Origin: Flavobacteriales bacterium UBA6772
Lineage (GTDB): Bacteria; Bacteroidota; Bacteroidia; Flavobacteriales; Flavobacteriaceae
Direction: 5' to 3'
Length of the DNA: 64,000 bases
Assembly: GCA_905181765.1 (NCBI GenBank)
Contig: CAJIYW010000007.1
Coordinates: 122,109-186,108, forward strand
Below the pieces are notes generated by a model. That model was given only the letters and a program-made list of their open reading frames with translations. It made no database searches and was not told the origin of the DNA. How positions within the stretch are numbered: position 1 is the first letter of the stretch; each line of letters begins with the position of its first letter. Both the position numbers and the translations under genes were made by a program. Positions 17,686 to 30,650 of this stretch are shown piece after piece.

Positions 17686-19482
17686 TTAATCATTCAACTT
17701 TAAAACAGCCATAAATGCTTCTTGCGGAATTTCTACATTCCCAACCTGACGCATTCTTTTCTTACCTTTTTTCTGCTTTTCTAACAACTTACGTTTTCTA
17801 GAAATATCTCCACCATAACATTTTGCTGTTACATCTTTACGCAGCGCTTTTGTAGTTTCTCGTGCAATAATTTTTGCGCCAATTGCTGCTTGAATAGGAA
17901 TATCAAACTGTTGTCTTGGTAATAATTCTTTTAGTTTTTCTACAATTCTTTTACCAATTGAGTAGGCATTATCTGCATGTAATAATGCAGAAAGTGCATC
18001 TACACCAGATCCGTTTAATAAAAGATCTACTCTTACTAATTTAGATTCACGCATGCCAATTGGCGAATAATCAAAAGAGGCATATCCTTTAGAAACTGTT
18101 TTTAAACGATCATAAAAATCGAAGACAATTTCTGCCAAAGGCATGTCGAAAGTTAGTTCTACTCTTTCTGTGGTTAGATAGGTCTGATTGGTAATTTCTC
18201 CACGCTTTTCGATACACAAACTCATTACTTGTCCAACAAAATCTGCCTTTGTAATAATACTTGCTTTTATAAATGGCTCTTCTACTCTGTCTAATCTTGA
18301 TGGATCTGGTAAATCTGTAGGATTGTTTAAGAGCAATATCTCATTCGGATTTTTCTTGGTATATGCATGGTAAGATACATTGGGAACCGTTGTAATAACG
18401 GTCATATTAAACTCACGTTCTAAACGTTCTTGAATAATTTCCATATGCAACATTCCTAAGAATCCACATCTGAAACCAAAGCCTAAAGCGGCAGAACTTT
18501 CGGGTATAAAAACCAAAGAGGCATCATTTAATTGCAGTTTCTCCATGGAGTATCGCAATTCTTCGTAATCCTCTGTATCCACAGGATAAATACCTGCAAA
18601 AACCATCGGTTTAACATCTTCAAAACCGTCAACAATTTCTGTTGTTGGGTTTTCTGCATCTGTAATAGTATCTCCTACCTTTACTTCTTTTGCGGTTTTA
18701 ATCCCTGTAATTAAGTAACCAACATCACCTGTATTTACTGACTTTTTTACAACTTGTTCTAATTTTAAAGTACCTACTTCATCTGCAAAATACTCATTGT
18801 CTGTTGCCAAAAACTTAATACGTTGTCCTTTTTTGATAGACCCGTTAAAAACTCTAAAATAGGTTTCAATTCCCCTATATGAATTATATACAGAATCAAA
18901 AATTAAGGCTTGTAAAGGCCCATCTGGATCTCCTTTAGGTGCAGGAATTCTTGCAATAATTGCTTCTAGAATATTTTCTACTCCAAAACCTGTTTTCCCA
19001 CTTGCATGAATTACATCTTCCGCATTACAACCTAATAAATCTACAATATCATCTGTTACTTCTTCTGGATTTGCAGAAGGTAGATCTACTTTATTCAGAA
19101 TAGGGATTATTTCTAAATCATTTTCTAAAGCCAGATATAAGTTAGAAATTGTTTGTGCTTGTATACTTTGCGCAGCATCTACAATTAACAAAGCTCCCTC
19201 ACAAGCTGCAATAGAGCGAGAAACTTCGTAAGAGAAATCTACGTGTCCAGGAGTATCAATCAAATTTAAGATGTATTGTTCTCCATTATGCGTATAATCC
19301 ATTTGAATGGCATGAGACTTTATGGTTATTCCGCGTTCGCGTTCTAAATCCATACTATCTAATAACTGATCTTTCTTCTCGCGATCTGTTATAGTGCCTG
19401 TATACTCTAGCAATCTATCCGCCAAGGTACTTTTACCGTGATCTATATGCGCAATAATACAAAAGTTTCTTATGTTCTTCAT
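17686..19482 (-). CDS. lepA: Elongation factor 4 (LepA)
   Basis: A 598-residue ribosome-binding GTPase of exactly the expected length. GTP-binding motifs are [10 protein letters not shown] (G1), [11 protein letters not shown] (G3) and NKVD (G4). The EF-G-like domains follow, with the LepA-specific C-terminal basic region [24 protein letters not shown]. It influences translation initiation and stalled ribosomes. Single-gene unit with its own promoter at 19511-19541. Confidence 0.98.
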   Translation of the reverse strand: MKNIRNFCIIAHIDHGKSTLADRLLEYTGTITDREKKDQLLDSMDLERERGITIKSHAIQMDYTHNGEQYILNLIDTPGHVDFSYEVSRSIAACEGALLIVDAAQSIQAQTISNLYLALENDLEIIPILNKVDLPSANPEEVTDDIVDLLGCNAEDVIHASGKTGFGVENILEAIIARIPAPKGDPDGPLQALIFDSVYNSYRGIETYFRVFNGSIKKGQRIKFLATDNEYFADEVGTLKLEQVVKKSVNTGDVGYLITGIKTAKEVKVGDTITDAENPTTEIVDGFEDVKPMVFAGIYPVDTEDYEELRYSMEKLQLNDASLVFIPESSAALGFGFRCGFLGMLHMEIIQERLEREFNMTVITTVPNVSYHAYTKKNPNEILLLNNPTDLPDPSRLDRVEEPFIKASIITKADFVGQVMSLCIEKRGEITNQTYLTTERVELTFDMPLAEIVFDFYDRLKTVSKGYASFDYSPIGMRESKLVRVDLLLNGSGVDALSALLHADNAYSIGKRIVEKLKELLPRQQFDIPIQAAIGAKIIARETTKALRKDVTAKCYGGDISRKRKLLEKQKKGKKRMRQVGNVEIPQEAFMAVLKLND

Positions 19483-19510
19483 ACTTCGTTTTCTAACTAC
19501 TTTCAGCTTA

Positions 19511-19541
19511 CAAAGATATGCTATTTACAAACCTTGTCAAA
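19511..19541 (-). promoter_or_regulatory. lepA promoter
   Basis: Read on the minus strand: TTTG (19538-19541), 19 bases, TATCTTTG (19511-19518). This is a full match to the Bacteroidota consensus, 29 bases before the lepA start. The rest of the 285-base gap to 19767 shows only AT-rich sequence. Confidence 0.85.
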
Positions 19542-19767
19542 TAAAAAGAGTACAATGAAACATATTATTAAAATACTATTTTTTTCAACAAACTCTTTAA
19601 ATTAAATAATTTTTAAATATTCCTTTTATTCCTTTAAATTAATCAATAATTTTAGAATCTAAATTGACCAAATATTACTATTATGAACAAAATAAATTAG
19701 TATATTTCTTGAATTCTTTCGCCTATTAAATAAAATCCAATTTTATTATATTTAAAAAACGCATCTA

Positions 19768-20169
19768 ATGTTTAAAACAAAACAAGATTTTATAAAAAAA
19801 ATACATTTACTTATTTCTATATGTATTGTAGTTCCTGTTGCATTTTTCTACGGATTTAATCCTGATTTCCACTTCGACATCCAACTTCAAACAATAGACG
19901 AACACAACTTCTTTAAAGCAATTATGGGTATCTATTTAGGATTTTCTTTTCTTTGGTTATTAGGTCTCTTTAAACGCAATTATTTAAGAATGGCTATTGT
20001 TACTAATATCATCTTTATGATAGGTCTTAGCACTGGAAGAATTTTAAGTTTCTTCCTAGACGGCAGACCAACTTTTGGATATCAATTTGGTACTTTTGCA
20101 GAACTTTTTTTAGGATGCTACGGAATTTGGGTTCTGACCAATAAAAACACTAATTTTGCAAAAAAATAA
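19768..20169 (+). CDS. DUF4345 membrane protein
   Basis: A 133-residue protein with four membrane helices and the DUF4345 pattern (helix, loop with HNFFKAIMGIYLGF, helix, then GLSTGRILSFFLDG). Function unknown. It lies 6 bases before the dihydrouridine synthase gene and is probably co-transcribed with it. A weak -7-like TATATTTA lies at 19747-19754. Confidence 0.8.
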   Translation: MFKTKQDFIKKIHLLISICIVVPVAFFYGFNPDFHFDIQLQTIDEHNFFKAIMGIYLGFSFLWLLGLFKRNYLRMAIVTNIIFMIGLSTGRILSFFLDGRPTFGYQFGTFAELFLGCYGIWVLTNKNTNFAKK

Positions 20170-20175
20170 ATTACT

Positions 20176-21177
20176 TTGGTAAAAATAGGCAATATAGAAC
20201 TTCCCGATTTCCCTCTTTTATTAGCACCTATGGAAGATGTTTCAGATCCACCGTTTAGAGCGCTATGTAAAGAAAATGGTGCAGATGTTGTGTATACAGA
20301 ATTTATTTCTTCAGAAGGTCTAATTCGTGATGCTGCAAAAAGTGTTATGAAATTGGATATTTATGAAAAAGAAAGACCTGTAGGAATTCAGATTTTTGGA
20401 GCGAATTTAGACTCGATGCTAAGAACGGTAGAGATTGTAGAAAAATCGAATCCAGATATTATTGATATTAATTTTGGATGCCCAGTTAAAAAAGTAGTTT
20501 CTAAAGGCGCTGGTGCTGGAATCTTAAAAGATATAGATTTAATGGTTTCACTTACAGAAGCCATGGTAAAACACACAAATTTACCAATAACAGTAAAAAC
20601 GCGTTTAGGTTGGGACCATGATTCTATAAGAATTGTTGAAGTTGCGGAACGTTTGCAAGACGTTGGCTGTGCAGCAATTTCCATTCATGGAAGAACACGT
20701 GCTCAAATGTATAAAGGTGAAGCAGATTGGAAACCGATTGCAGAAGTGAAAAATAACCAGAGAATGCACATCCCTGTTTTTGGAAATGGAGATATTACTA
20801 CGCCAGAAAAAGCAATGGAAATGCGAGATTCTTATGGGTTAGATGGCGCAATGATTGGCAGAGCTGCTATTGGTTATCCTTGGTTTTTTAATGAGGTAAA
20901 ACATTATTTTAAAACAGGAACCTATTTAGGAAAACCTACCATTGCACAGCGTGTAGAAATGGCAAGAAGACATTTACAAATGGCTATTGATTGGAAAGGC
21001 GCTGTTTTAGGTGTTTTTGAAACTAGAAGACATTATACCAATTATTTTAAAGGGATTCCGCATTTTAAAGAATATAGAATGAAAATGGTAACTTCTGACG
21101 ATGCAGCAAGTGTTTTTAATGCCTTTGATGAAGTAGAAGCTAAATTTGGGAACATGACTATTCCACAAGAATATTAG
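20176..21177 (+). CDS. dusB: tRNA-dihydrouridine synthase (DusB-like)
   Basis: A 333-residue FMN-dependent TIM-barrel enzyme that reduces uridines in the tRNA D-loop. Visible are APMEDVSDPPFR at the start of the barrel, the catalytic cysteine in NFGCPVKKVVSKGAGAGIL, and VKTRLGWD and IHGRTRAQMYKG in the flavin/substrate site. The start is the TTG at 20176; no ATG or GTG lies between the upstream in-frame stop and the conserved N-terminus. Its end overlaps the convergent permease gene by 4 bases. Confidence 0.93.
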   Translation: MVKIGNIELPDFPLLLAPMEDVSDPPFRALCKENGADVVYTEFISSEGLIRDAAKSVMKLDIYEKERPVGIQIFGANLDSMLRTVEIVEKSNPDIIDINFGCPVKKVVSKGAGAGILKDIDLMVSLTEAMVKHTNLPITVKTRLGWDHDSIRIVEVAERLQDVGCAAISIHGRTRAQMYKGEADWKPIAEVKNNQRMHIPVFGNGDITTPEKAMEMRDSYGLDGAMIGRAAIGYPWFFNEVKHYFKTGTYLGKPTIAQRVEMARRHLQMAIDWKGAVLGVFETRRHYTNYFKGIPHFKEYRMKMVTSDDAASVFNAFDEVEAKFGNMTIPQEY

Positions 21178-22373
21178 TCTATAAATTCTTCCGAAATTCT
21201 GCTACTAGCAATTTTAGCTGCTATTAAACCTAGAATTGTAATTGTAAAAAATACAATTAACAAATTTGTAATTCTAAATTCTACGGGATATGCTAGGTTT
21301 GGAACAATCATAAAAATTTCGAATTTCTTTTGAAGAAATACCAATGCCACGCCTAAGAGCAACCCAATACACATTCCTAGAAAAGTAAGCAAAAAGCCTT
21401 GAATAATAAATATTCTTTTAATTTCTTTAATAGTCGCTCCTAAGTTAAAAAGTGTTTTTAAATTAGTTTTTTTATCAATAATCATCATAATTATTGCACC
21501 AATAACATTGAATAAAGCTATTATAACGATAAGTGTAAAAATTAAATAGGATACAAAATTTTCTGTATTTATTACTTTGTAAAAAACTTCGTTTAGTTGT
21601 TCTTTCGTTTGCACCTTAAAATCACCTCCTAATGTATCCCTTAATAGAAATGCAACTTCATCTGAAGTTTGACTATTCTCTAATTTTAACTCAATTGCTG
21701 TAACTTGATTTTCCTTAAAACGCAATAACTCTCTAGCTTTCGCTATTGATGTATAAACAAACTTACCCTCAAACTCCTCTGTACCTGAGTAGATACCTAC
21801 AATCTGTGTATCAATTTCATAAAAAGGTTTTCTAGGGTTTATAAAACCTTTGCCTGGTTTAGGTATCATTATTTTTAATGGCACACCATAGTTTGAAACA
21901 CCCAAAGAAAGTTTATTGGAAATTCCTCTTCCTATAACTGCTGTATTACTATAATCTTTTTGCAACCAAGTACCTGTATTTAAAGAGGACTCTATCTTAG
22001 ATATTTTTGTGTAATTTTCTTCAACCCCTTTTAGAAAGGCAATTTCTGTTTTCTCATTATATTCTAAGAAAACACGTTCTTCAATAACCTTTGAAATTAC
22101 ATTAATAGAAGTATTAACATTTAATGTTTGTTGCAAATCTTCTGTAACTAAAAAAGATTTACCAATAGAAGTTGTGATTTTAATATCGGGATCTGACACA
22201 TCTAATAAATTATAGCTAAATGTTCTAAGTCCAGAAAAACCTGATAAAATTATAAACAAAGCTAAAGATCCAATTATTACTCCAAAGGAAGCAATTATAG
22301 TGATAATGTTTATTGCATTATTACTAGTTTTAGAAAATAAATATCTTTTAGCTATGTAGTGTGGAAAACTCAA
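21174..22373 (-). CDS. LolC/LolE-type (FtsX-domain) ABC transporter permease
   Basis: A 399-residue protein with the lipoprotein-release permease architecture: N-terminal IAKRYLFSKTSNNAINIITIIASFGV with the first helix, a periplasmic domain of about 220 residues, then three helices (about 275-305, 325-350, 370-390). It would pull lipoproteins from the inner membrane together with a LolD-type ATPase, which is not in this window. It lies 15 bases downstream of rbfA. Confidence 0.9.
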   Translation of the reverse strand: MSFPHYIAKRYLFSKTSNNAINIITIIASFGVIIGSLALFIILSGFSGLRTFSYNLLDVSDPDIKITTSIGKSFLVTEDLQQTLNVNTSINVISKVIEERVFLEYNEKTEIAFLKGVEENYTKISKIESSLNTGTWLQKDYSNTAVIGRGISNKLSLGVSNYGVPLKIMIPKPGKGFINPRKPFYEIDTQIVGIYSGTEEFEGKFVYTSIAKARELLRFKENQVTAIELKLENSQTSDEVAFLLRDTLGGDFKVQTKEQLNEVFYKVINTENFVSYLIFTLIVIIALFNVIGAIIMMIIDKKTNLKTLFNLGATIKEIKRIFIIQGFLLTFLGMCIGLLLGVALVFLQKKFEIFMIVPNLAYPVEFRITNLLIVFFTITILGLIAAKIASSRISEEFID

Positions 22374-22388
22374 ATAGAGAATTTAAAT

Positions 22389-22784
22389 TTATTTTTTTTG
22401 ACGTCTTACCAAAACATCCGGATTCTTTATAGGATCTGCATCATTCCCTTTTAATGACTTATCTATTTCTTCTATATAATCTAAAGTATCATCACCAAAA
22501 AATAACAACTCTGGCATTCTTCTTAACTGATTGCGTGTTCTTTTTGCCATTTCATGGCGAATTAACGGCGTATTCGATTGAATTCCTTCTACTATTTGAT
22601 CTCTATTTTCTGAAGGAAAAATACTTAAATAAACCTTTGCTACTCCTAAATCTGAAGTAACATGTACTTTAGATACAGATATAATTATTCCTTTCATACC
22701 ATCTTGCGCTGCTTTTTGCAACACATCTACCAAATCTTTTTGTAAAACTCCTGCAATTTTACGCTGTCTGTTTGTTTCTTCCAT
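22389..22784 (-). CDS. rbfA: Ribosome-binding factor A
   Basis: A 131-residue KH-like protein needed for 30S maturation. Typical segments are RQRKIAGVLQKDLVDVL at the N-terminus, ISVSKVHVTSDLGVAKVYLSIFP in the core and RNQLRRMPELLFFGDDTLDYIEEIDKSL. First gene of a two-gene unit with the LolC-like permease, a pairing I have seen described for flavobacteria. Confidence 0.95.
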   Translation of the reverse strand: MEETNRQRKIAGVLQKDLVDVLQKAAQDGMKGIIISVSKVHVTSDLGVAKVYLSIFPSENRDQIVEGIQSNTPLIRHEMAKRTRNQLRRMPELLFFGDDTLDYIEEIDKSLKGNDADPIKNPDVLVRRQKK

Positions 22785-22866
22785 AGCGCAAATTTACACT
22801 TTTTTTATGGAGTATAAATCTTATTTCATACTGCAAACATTGAAAATAAAAGAATACTATTTATAG

Positions 22867-22900
22867 AAAAACCTCAAAACATTGCTGTTTTGAGGTTTTA
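22867..22900. terminator. Terminator after atpC (works on both strands)
   Basis: AAAACCTCAAAAC and GTTTTGAGGTTTT surround a 6-base loop. It lies 22 bases beyond the atpC stop, on the minus strand. Confidence 0.85.
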
Positions 22901-22921
22901 TTATTTTAATTACTGTAGCTT

Positions 22922-23215
22922 TTAATCCGCTAAAATAATAGCTTTATTATCTTTCAACTCTAAAGTTCCAGATTTAATATCTAAAGTTAAAACTTTAGCA
23001 TCATCTACTTGCTGTTTTAACTCCGCATGCAAATCATCAAATACTAAATGATCTTGACCATGCACATGAATTTTTATTTGGCCCTCTTTTAAGTTAGAAA
23101 CTATAGGTGCATGATTGTTTAATATTTGAAACGATCCTTGTATTCCAGGTGCTGAAAACAAATCAACTTCTGAAGAAAACAAAATTGCCTCTGGTGTTAC
23201 GATTTCTAAAAACAT
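22922..23215 (-). CDS. atpC: F1 ATP synthase epsilon subunit, short form
   Basis: A 97-residue protein covering only the N-terminal beta-sandwich of epsilon (LEIVTPEAILFSSEVDLFSAPGIQGSFQILNNHAPIVSNL). The C-terminal helical hairpin that inhibits ATP hydrolysis in E. coli is absent. This short form is usual in Bacteroidota and not a truncation. It follows atpD by 69 bases. The rest of the ATP synthase genes are not here. Confidence 0.95.
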   Translation of the reverse strand: MFLEIVTPEAILFSSEVDLFSAPGIQGSFQILNNHAPIVSNLKEGQIKIHVHGQDHLVFDDLHAELKQQVDDAKVLTLDIKSGTLELKDNKAIILAD

Positions 23216-23284
23216 AATTTTATATTTTTTAGCTATTGGTTACTCGTTATTAGTGAAAAACTAACAAATTTAACCTCCAACTGT

Positions 23285-24802
<1,518 letters not shown>

Positions 24803-24855
24803 CTAATTATATTTATTATTTATGTTACGAGATTTAGCATCTCTTTTTCAAGACG

Positions 24856-24863
24856 CAAAGGTA
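24856..24863 (-). promoter_or_regulatory. -7 element for atpDC
   Basis: TACCTTTG on the minus strand, 60 bases before the atpD start. No clear -33 element is seen. Confidence 0.6.
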
Positions 24864-24896
24864 CTTTTTTGCATGGAATAAAAAAAGTTTTTTAAA

Positions 24897-24931
24897 AAAA
24901 AAGGTCTCATCATTTCTGATGAGACCTTTTT
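24897..24931. terminator. Terminator between the OmpA gene and atpD
   Basis: AAAGGTCTCATCA and TGATGAGACCTTT pair perfectly around a 4-base TTTC loop, with A- and T-runs outside. It ends the minus-strand OmpA transcript 20 bases after its stop. Confidence 0.9.
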
Positions 24932-24950
24932 GTTATGTGTTTAAAAATAA

Positions 24951-26304
24951 CTAGTTAGTTACCTTAACTTCTACTCTTCTATTTTGAACTCTACCAGCTC
25001 TTGTTTTATTTGAAGCAATAGGACTATCTTGACCAAAACCTGCAGCAGTTAATCTTGCAGCAGCAACTCCATTTGCTATTAAATAATCTTTAACAGCATT
25101 TGCTCTTGAATTAGATAACTTTAAGTTTCCAGAAACAGATCCAGAATTATCTGTAAAGCCTTTGATTGCAAATTCAGCTTGAGGATATTCGTTCATAATT
25201 GCTAACATACCGTCTATCATATCAGTAACTCCAGATTCAAAACTAGCGCTTTCAAGTTTAAATAAAATAGCTTGTGCAAATGAATTCATACCCATTTGAG
25301 CTTCATTTGAAATTATCTCAGGACAACCTCCTTCCGAAGCAACACCTGCAACATTTGGACATTTATCATCTTTATCTAAAATACTGTCACCGTCTGTATC
25401 TGGCCAAGCACAACCTCCATTTGCAACAGGACCTGCAGCAGTTGGACATTTATCGTTTTTATCAACTACGCCGTCTCCATCAGTATCAGGACATCCTTTG
25501 TTAGCTTTTGTTCCCTTAGCATTAGGACACATATCGTTTTTATCTGCGATTCCATCAGCATCAGCATCAGGACAACCGTTCATAGTTGCTAAACCTGCAA
25601 CATTCGGACAAGCATCGTCAGAATCTTTGATTCCGTCGCCATCACTATCAGGACAACCTTTAAATTCTGCTAAACCTGCAATTTCAGGACAAGCATCAAA
25701 TTTATCATATACTCCATCTCCATCTGTGTCTTTTCCTCCAAATTTAATTACTAAACCTGCAGTAGTTTGAAAATGATTTGCAACATTATCGTTATAACCT
25801 TTTTTCCAACCATGCTGAAAATTAAGACCTAAGTTTTCGTTAAACCAAACATTGAAACCTGCTGCTCCATTTAACATTAACTCAGATTTATCGTCAGCAT
25901 CAACAAAATCTCCACCAATACCTACATAAGGATCAAACCAACCTGTTTCTCCAAATAAGTGATTTAAATCATATTTTACTAAAGCTCCAACAGAAAAATA
26001 TATATAATCTGAATCATCTTCCATTGATAAATGTGTAATTTTATTAAGCGTACCTGCTAATTGTAAAGTAAAACCTTTTTCTAAGTATTTCTCAGCAGAA
26101 AGTCTAGAAATTGAAGGTAAAATATTAAGATCAGAAGTACCAAAGGCATCCTTAAAAAAATCCATTCCCAAATCTAGGCCCTTGGTAATCTACTGAATTA
26201 ATACCAAAACCTACAACCCAAGGGTTATTTGCATCTTGTGCGTTCGCGCTACCAACTATGGCTAGAGTAAACAAAGCTATTATAGCTAATTTTAAATTCT
26301 TCAT
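24951..26304 (-). CDS. OmpA-family protein with thrombospondin type 3 repeats; one frame break
   Basis: About 450 residues when joined. It has a signal peptide (MKNLKLAIIALFTLAIVGSANAQ), a barrel-like domain of about 180 residues, five calcium-binding TSP3-type repeats of the DTDGDGVxDKxDxCP form, and a C-terminal OmpA peptidoglycan-binding domain (FAIKGFTDNSGSVSGNLKLSNSRANAVKDYL split here, ending NRRVEVKV). The signal peptide is in another frame; one extra base in the GGG run at 26167-26169 separates it from the rest. Probably an abundant envelope anchor. Own promoter and terminator. Confidence 0.9.
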
Positions 26305-26341
26305 TGTCTAATTTTTAAATTAAAAGTTCTTTATTAATGAA

Positions 26342-26372
26342 CAAAAATAGACTCTTAAACTGTAATTACAAA
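26342..26372 (-). promoter_or_regulatory. Promoter of the OmpA-family gene
   Basis: Minus strand: TTTG (26369-26372), 19-base spacer, TATTTTTG (26342-26349). Full consensus, about 38 bases before the ATG. It also confirms 26304 as the true start. Confidence 0.85.
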
Positions 26373-26502
26373 GATAATTCTTTAAAACATCTATAAAAAC
26401 AGCGAATTTTAATAGATTATAAAGGAGAATTGAACAAGAAAATAGACTCTTAATTGTGTATAATATACATTATAAACAATAATTTATAAGTATATTCCTA
26501 AA

Positions 26503-29500
26503 TTATACCTCTACAACATCCACTTCAGTATTCATATATATGAGTAACTTTTTACCAACTTTAAAATCCATAGATTTTAAAACTCTTTCGTATTTTAGTA
26601 ATTGCTGATGATGCTCACTCGAGGAACTACCTGTTTTGTAATCTATAACTGTAACTTCATTTAGATGATTAAAAACTAATCTATCTGGAATAACAACTTG
26701 ATTGTCAAAATCTACAATTTCCCGCTCATTAAAAACAGTTACCTTATCTGAAAAATAAACGGCTAATTTCGGATGGTCTACAACTAAATACATCATCTCT
26801 TTAATTAGTTTTAATTGAATTTCATTAATAAAACCTTTTTGATGATATTGAATTGTCACTGAATTTACATCATTCTTTGTAATTATTTTTGATAACATTT
26901 CATGGAATAAATTACCAAAATCAATTGCTTTGCCTTGTGCTGTATCCCATAATTTCGAAGCACTAGCCAACAAAACAATATTATGCTCTTGCCAAGGTGT
27001 TGAAATAAATTTCTGGTGAATTTCTGCTAAAGATTCGGGTGCTTCTTTATTTTTAGCTCTTTCTATATTTCCAAAGTTATATTCTAAAAGATCTTCTTGC
27101 CAAAGATTTTGTTCTTTTAAATAATTGATAAAAACTCCTGAATAATGATTCACATTTTCTACTCCATTTGCAGAAATTTTCTTTTCTGTGATTACATGTA
27201 ATTGCTCTACAGCTCTTGTTAAAGAAACATACAAAAGATTAAAGTTGTCTAATTCTAACTCTTCTCTTTGTTGGTTATAAATCTCTAGACCTCTTGCATT
27301 AATTAAACTTAAGTCTTTCTTATAATCTATTAAAAGTTCTTTAAAATCGTACTCTTTTGGTAAATCATCAAACCAAATTTTAGGATTAATTTGTTTATAA
27401 ATATTCACATCACAAGGAAAAATTACTACAGGAAATTCCAAACCTTTAGATTTATGAATAGTCATTACTTGCACAGCATTTGTATTTCCTGAAGCAACGA
27501 TACTTAGTTTGTCTTTTTTAAGTTCCCAGAATTCTAAGAAGTCACCAATATCTGTTGCCTTTCTTTGTTGCTCTAAAACCACATCTAGAAAAAATTGAAC
27601 ATATGCATTAGAGGAATTTACAAGCTTGAAACCTCTAATTATTTCTTCAATTTTCTCATAAAAAGGTACTTGCTGAAATACAGAGAAATTAAATGAAATC
27701 CCGTAAGATTTTAGGTTTTCAAAAATGGAAGCATTTGTTAATTTTATATGCTTTTTAAAGAACTCATTTTTTGGTACTTTAAGCTTTAGGTGTTCATGTA
27801 AGAAGTACAAGACTTCAAATCTCTTTTCTTCATCATTTGTATTCTGAATGCTATATAAAAAATCAATAATAAAATTAATTTTAGAATTATTCTTTAATAA
27901 TAACGTTTCTGAAGAAATTATAGAAATTCCATTTTCTGACAGATAATCTGCAACTGCAATTCCGTCTTTTTTAGTTCTTGTAAGTACACAGATTTCATTC
28001 AAATAAAAATCTTCTTTTAGTTGATTTATTTTTTCTAAAACCTTTTTTGGATACTTCACTTTTTCATCTTCTTTCTCCTCTTCTTTTTCTAGGAAAGAAA
28101 GCGAAACAAAACCACCTTTCTTTGCGTTTTCTAATTGGACATTTCCTTGTAAAAAAAGATTTTTATAAGATTCATTATGAAGAAAATTAGCAGTGTGACT
28201 AAAGAACGTATTGTTGAAATTAATAATCTCTGAATAACTTCTATAATTTGTCTCTAAATTCTTTATTTCTTTTTGAATATTAAATGGATTTACTTCATTT
28301 GAACCCAAATCGATAAACTGCTCGGCCTTACCTCCACGCCATCTATAAATAGCCTGTTTCCCATCTCCAACCAACAATAGATTGCTATTTTCTTGTGCTA
28401 AAGCATTCTCTATTAAAGGTATTAAATTTTGCCATTGTAAAACAGAAGTATCTTGCATTTCATCGATAAAATAATGCTGAAAGCGCTGTCCAATTCTTTC
28501 ATAGATAAAGGGCGCAGGTTCATTCTTTTATATTGTCTGAAATCAATTGATTAAATTCTGCATTTAATCGAATATTATTATCTTCTTTTATGTTATTTAA
28601 TTCTGAATTAACATTGATTTAAAACAGCTAATGGAATGATACTTTTTAGTGTAATTTTATTTAGCAAATAACTCGAATACGTGCGGTTGTACAAATCTTT
28701 AGACTGATAATAATACAGTCTTAATTGTTCAGAAATTTCTTCGATTGTATCTTTTGACGCAGCAGAAGCTTTTCCTGCAAAAAGATTTTTACCGTCTTCA
28801 ATAACCGTATTTAATCGAGCGTCAAATTTTAAATCATCAAATTTTAAAAATCTTAACTTTGTTAACTTTTCAAAGTGTTTTGGATATTCTCCAGTATATG
28901 CAAAATCTGAAAGCTGAACCCCGCTCGTTTCTATAAAACTTAATACCTCATTTCCAAACACTTTGTACTCTTTCTCTATACCTTTATTAGATTTTTGAAT
29001 TTTATTTTTCAACTCAAAAAAATCATCTAATTTTTTATCTGCTAATTTCCTAAAATGCTTTAGATCGTCTTCATTTAATAAAACTTTTGCAAAATCATTT
29101 AAATCTTTTGAAATATCCCAAGATTTATCGTCATCTATTTTATCTAAAGAATACTCTATTAAAAGGTTGGTTAGTTTCTGGTCGGTACCTATCTTAGATA
29201 TTAACACATCTACTGCTTCATTTAAAAGAGAAATTGCGTCCATTTCTACTTCAAAATTGAGAGATAATCCTAAATCAAATGCAAAACTTTTAATAATTTT
29301 GTGAGTAAAACTATCTATTGTGGTAATTGAAAAAGCAGCATAATTTTTTAAAATTGCTTCTAAAATTTTCTTACTTCTTTCTTGAATAATCGTCGCATCT
29401 AAATTCGTTTCAGAAAGAATATTTTTAAATAAATCACTTTCACTTCCTTCTGCAAATTCTTCTAAATAAAATAAAACACGCTCTTTCATTTCTCCAGCAG

Positions 29501-29651
29501 CCTTATTTGTAAACGTAACTGCCAATACTTTTTGAAACATAAAAAGATCGTTAGAAGTTAACAAGACCTTAAGATATTGTTTTACTAACGTAAATGTTTT
29601 CCCGCTTCCGGCAGAAGCATTGTAAACTTGAAAAGTAGATGTTTGTAACAC
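26503..29651 (-). CDS. UvrD/RecB/AddA-like helicase-nuclease, two frame breaks
   Basis: About 1050 residues when joined. The first part holds the Walker A motif NASAGSGKTFTLVKQYL and AVTFTNKAAGEMKERV. Motif II is DEMQDTS, followed by WRGGKAEQFIDL; later motifs are VQVMTIHKSKGLEFPVVIFP and LLYVSLTRAVEQLHVIT. The C-terminus has a PD-(D/E)xK nuclease core (IPDRLVFNHLNEVTVIDYKTG). This is the exonuclease V beta/AddA-type architecture used in double-strand-break repair. Frame breaks lie at 28612-28622 and 28522-28530, and a short middle segment reads only in the third frame. A terminator separates it from the ZIP gene upstream. Confidence 0.88.
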
Positions 29652-29725
29652 AGCAGTATTTTATTGCAAAATACAATTTTTAGAATCAAAAGACAAGATG
29701 CAAAAGATGAGAGTTACAAAAAAAG

Positions 29726-29769
29726 AAAAACGATAATCTATTAGAAATTCTAATCAATTATCGTTTTTT
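29726..29769. terminator. Terminator after the ZIP transporter gene
   Basis: AAAAACGATAAT and ATTATCGTTTTT enclose an inner imperfect palindrome (ATTAGAAATTCTAAT). It is 22 bases after the minus-strand ZIP stop and can work in both directions. Confidence 0.85.
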
Positions 29770-29790
29770 ATTATTTTAAGCAATTAGATG

Positions 29791-30627
29791 CTAACCTAAA
29801 CCAACATCTAAAGACATCATTACAATAAAACCACCAATAAAACCAAGTGTAGCAATATCTGTATACTTGTCTCTTTGTGTTTCTGGTATTACTTCTTCTA
29901 CAACTACAAATATCATTGCACCTGCAGCAAATGCCAAAGCATATGGTAAAATTGGCACAAAAAAGGAAACTGCTAAAGCTCCTAAAACTGCAGCAACTGG
30001 TTCTACAACTGCTGATAACTGACCATACCAAAAACTTTTTAACCGACTAACACCTTGCCTCCTTAAAGGCATTGCCACTGCAAAACCTTCTGGAAAATTC
30101 TGAATTCCGATACCAATTGCTAAAGAAATTGCAGCGATAATCATTTCTGTCTGCTCCACACCAACTAAAGTAGATGCCGCACCAAATAAAACACCAACCG
30201 CCAAACCTTCAGGTATATTATGCAAAGTAATTGCCAAAACCAATAAGGTTGTTTTATGCCATTCTGTTTTTACACCCTCAGCTTCACTTTCTTTAAAATT
30301 GATATGTAAATGTGGTAAAATTTTATCCATACCAAATAAAGATAAAGCGCCTAAGCCAAAACCAATTGCAGCGGGTACAACTTTCATAAAACCTTCTCCA
30401 GGACTATTTTCTATTGCTGGCGCTAGTAAACTCCAAAAACTTGCAGCCACCATAACCCCGCCTGTAAAACCCAACATTCCGTCTAAAACGGCTCTGTTCA
30501 TTTTTTTAAAAAAGAAAACTAATGACGCGCCCAAGGCAGTTAAAGCCCAAGTAAAAAGAGATGCGTATAATGCTGATAAAATTGGATGCTCCTTTCCAAA
30601 TGCTACTAATTGATCGAATGTGCTCAT
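29791..30627 (-). CDS. ZIP-family metal transporter
   Basis: A 278-residue protein with about eight helices. The metal-binding helices carry [10 protein letters not shown] and [10 protein letters not shown], the ZIP signature pair, and a His-containing loop ([15 protein letters not shown]) lies between helices 3 and 4. Members import zinc, iron or manganese. It lies 23 bases downstream of the DtxR-family repressor and must share its transcript, so the substrate is probably the metal the repressor senses. Confidence 0.93.
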   Translation of the reverse strand: MSTFDQLVAFGKEHPILSALYASLFTWALTALGASLVFFFKKMNRAVLDGMLGFTGGVMVAASFWSLLAPAIENSPGEGFMKVVPAAIGFGLGALSLFGMDKILPHLHINFKESEAEGVKTEWHKTTLLVLAITLHNIPEGLAVGVLFGAASTLVGVEQTEMIIAAISLAIGIGIQNFPEGFAVAMPLRRQGVSRLKSFWYGQLSAVVEPVAAVLGALAVSFFVPILPYALAFAAGAMIFVVVEEVIPETQRDKYTDIATLGFIGGFIVMMSLDVGLG

Positions 30628-30650
30628 AATATAAATTCTACCTAAATGTT

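Noticed and set aside
22922..23215. Truncated atpC
   Set aside because: The short epsilon without the C-terminal helices is the normal form in Bacteroidota.
25274..25770. Open frames opposite the TSP3 repeats of the OmpA gene
   Set aside because: Repetitive composition follows from the DTDGDG repeats on the other strand.
24951..26304. CRISPR-like repeats
   Set aside because: The periodic DNA repeats encode TSP3 protein repeats; spacing and sequence do not fit a CRISPR array.
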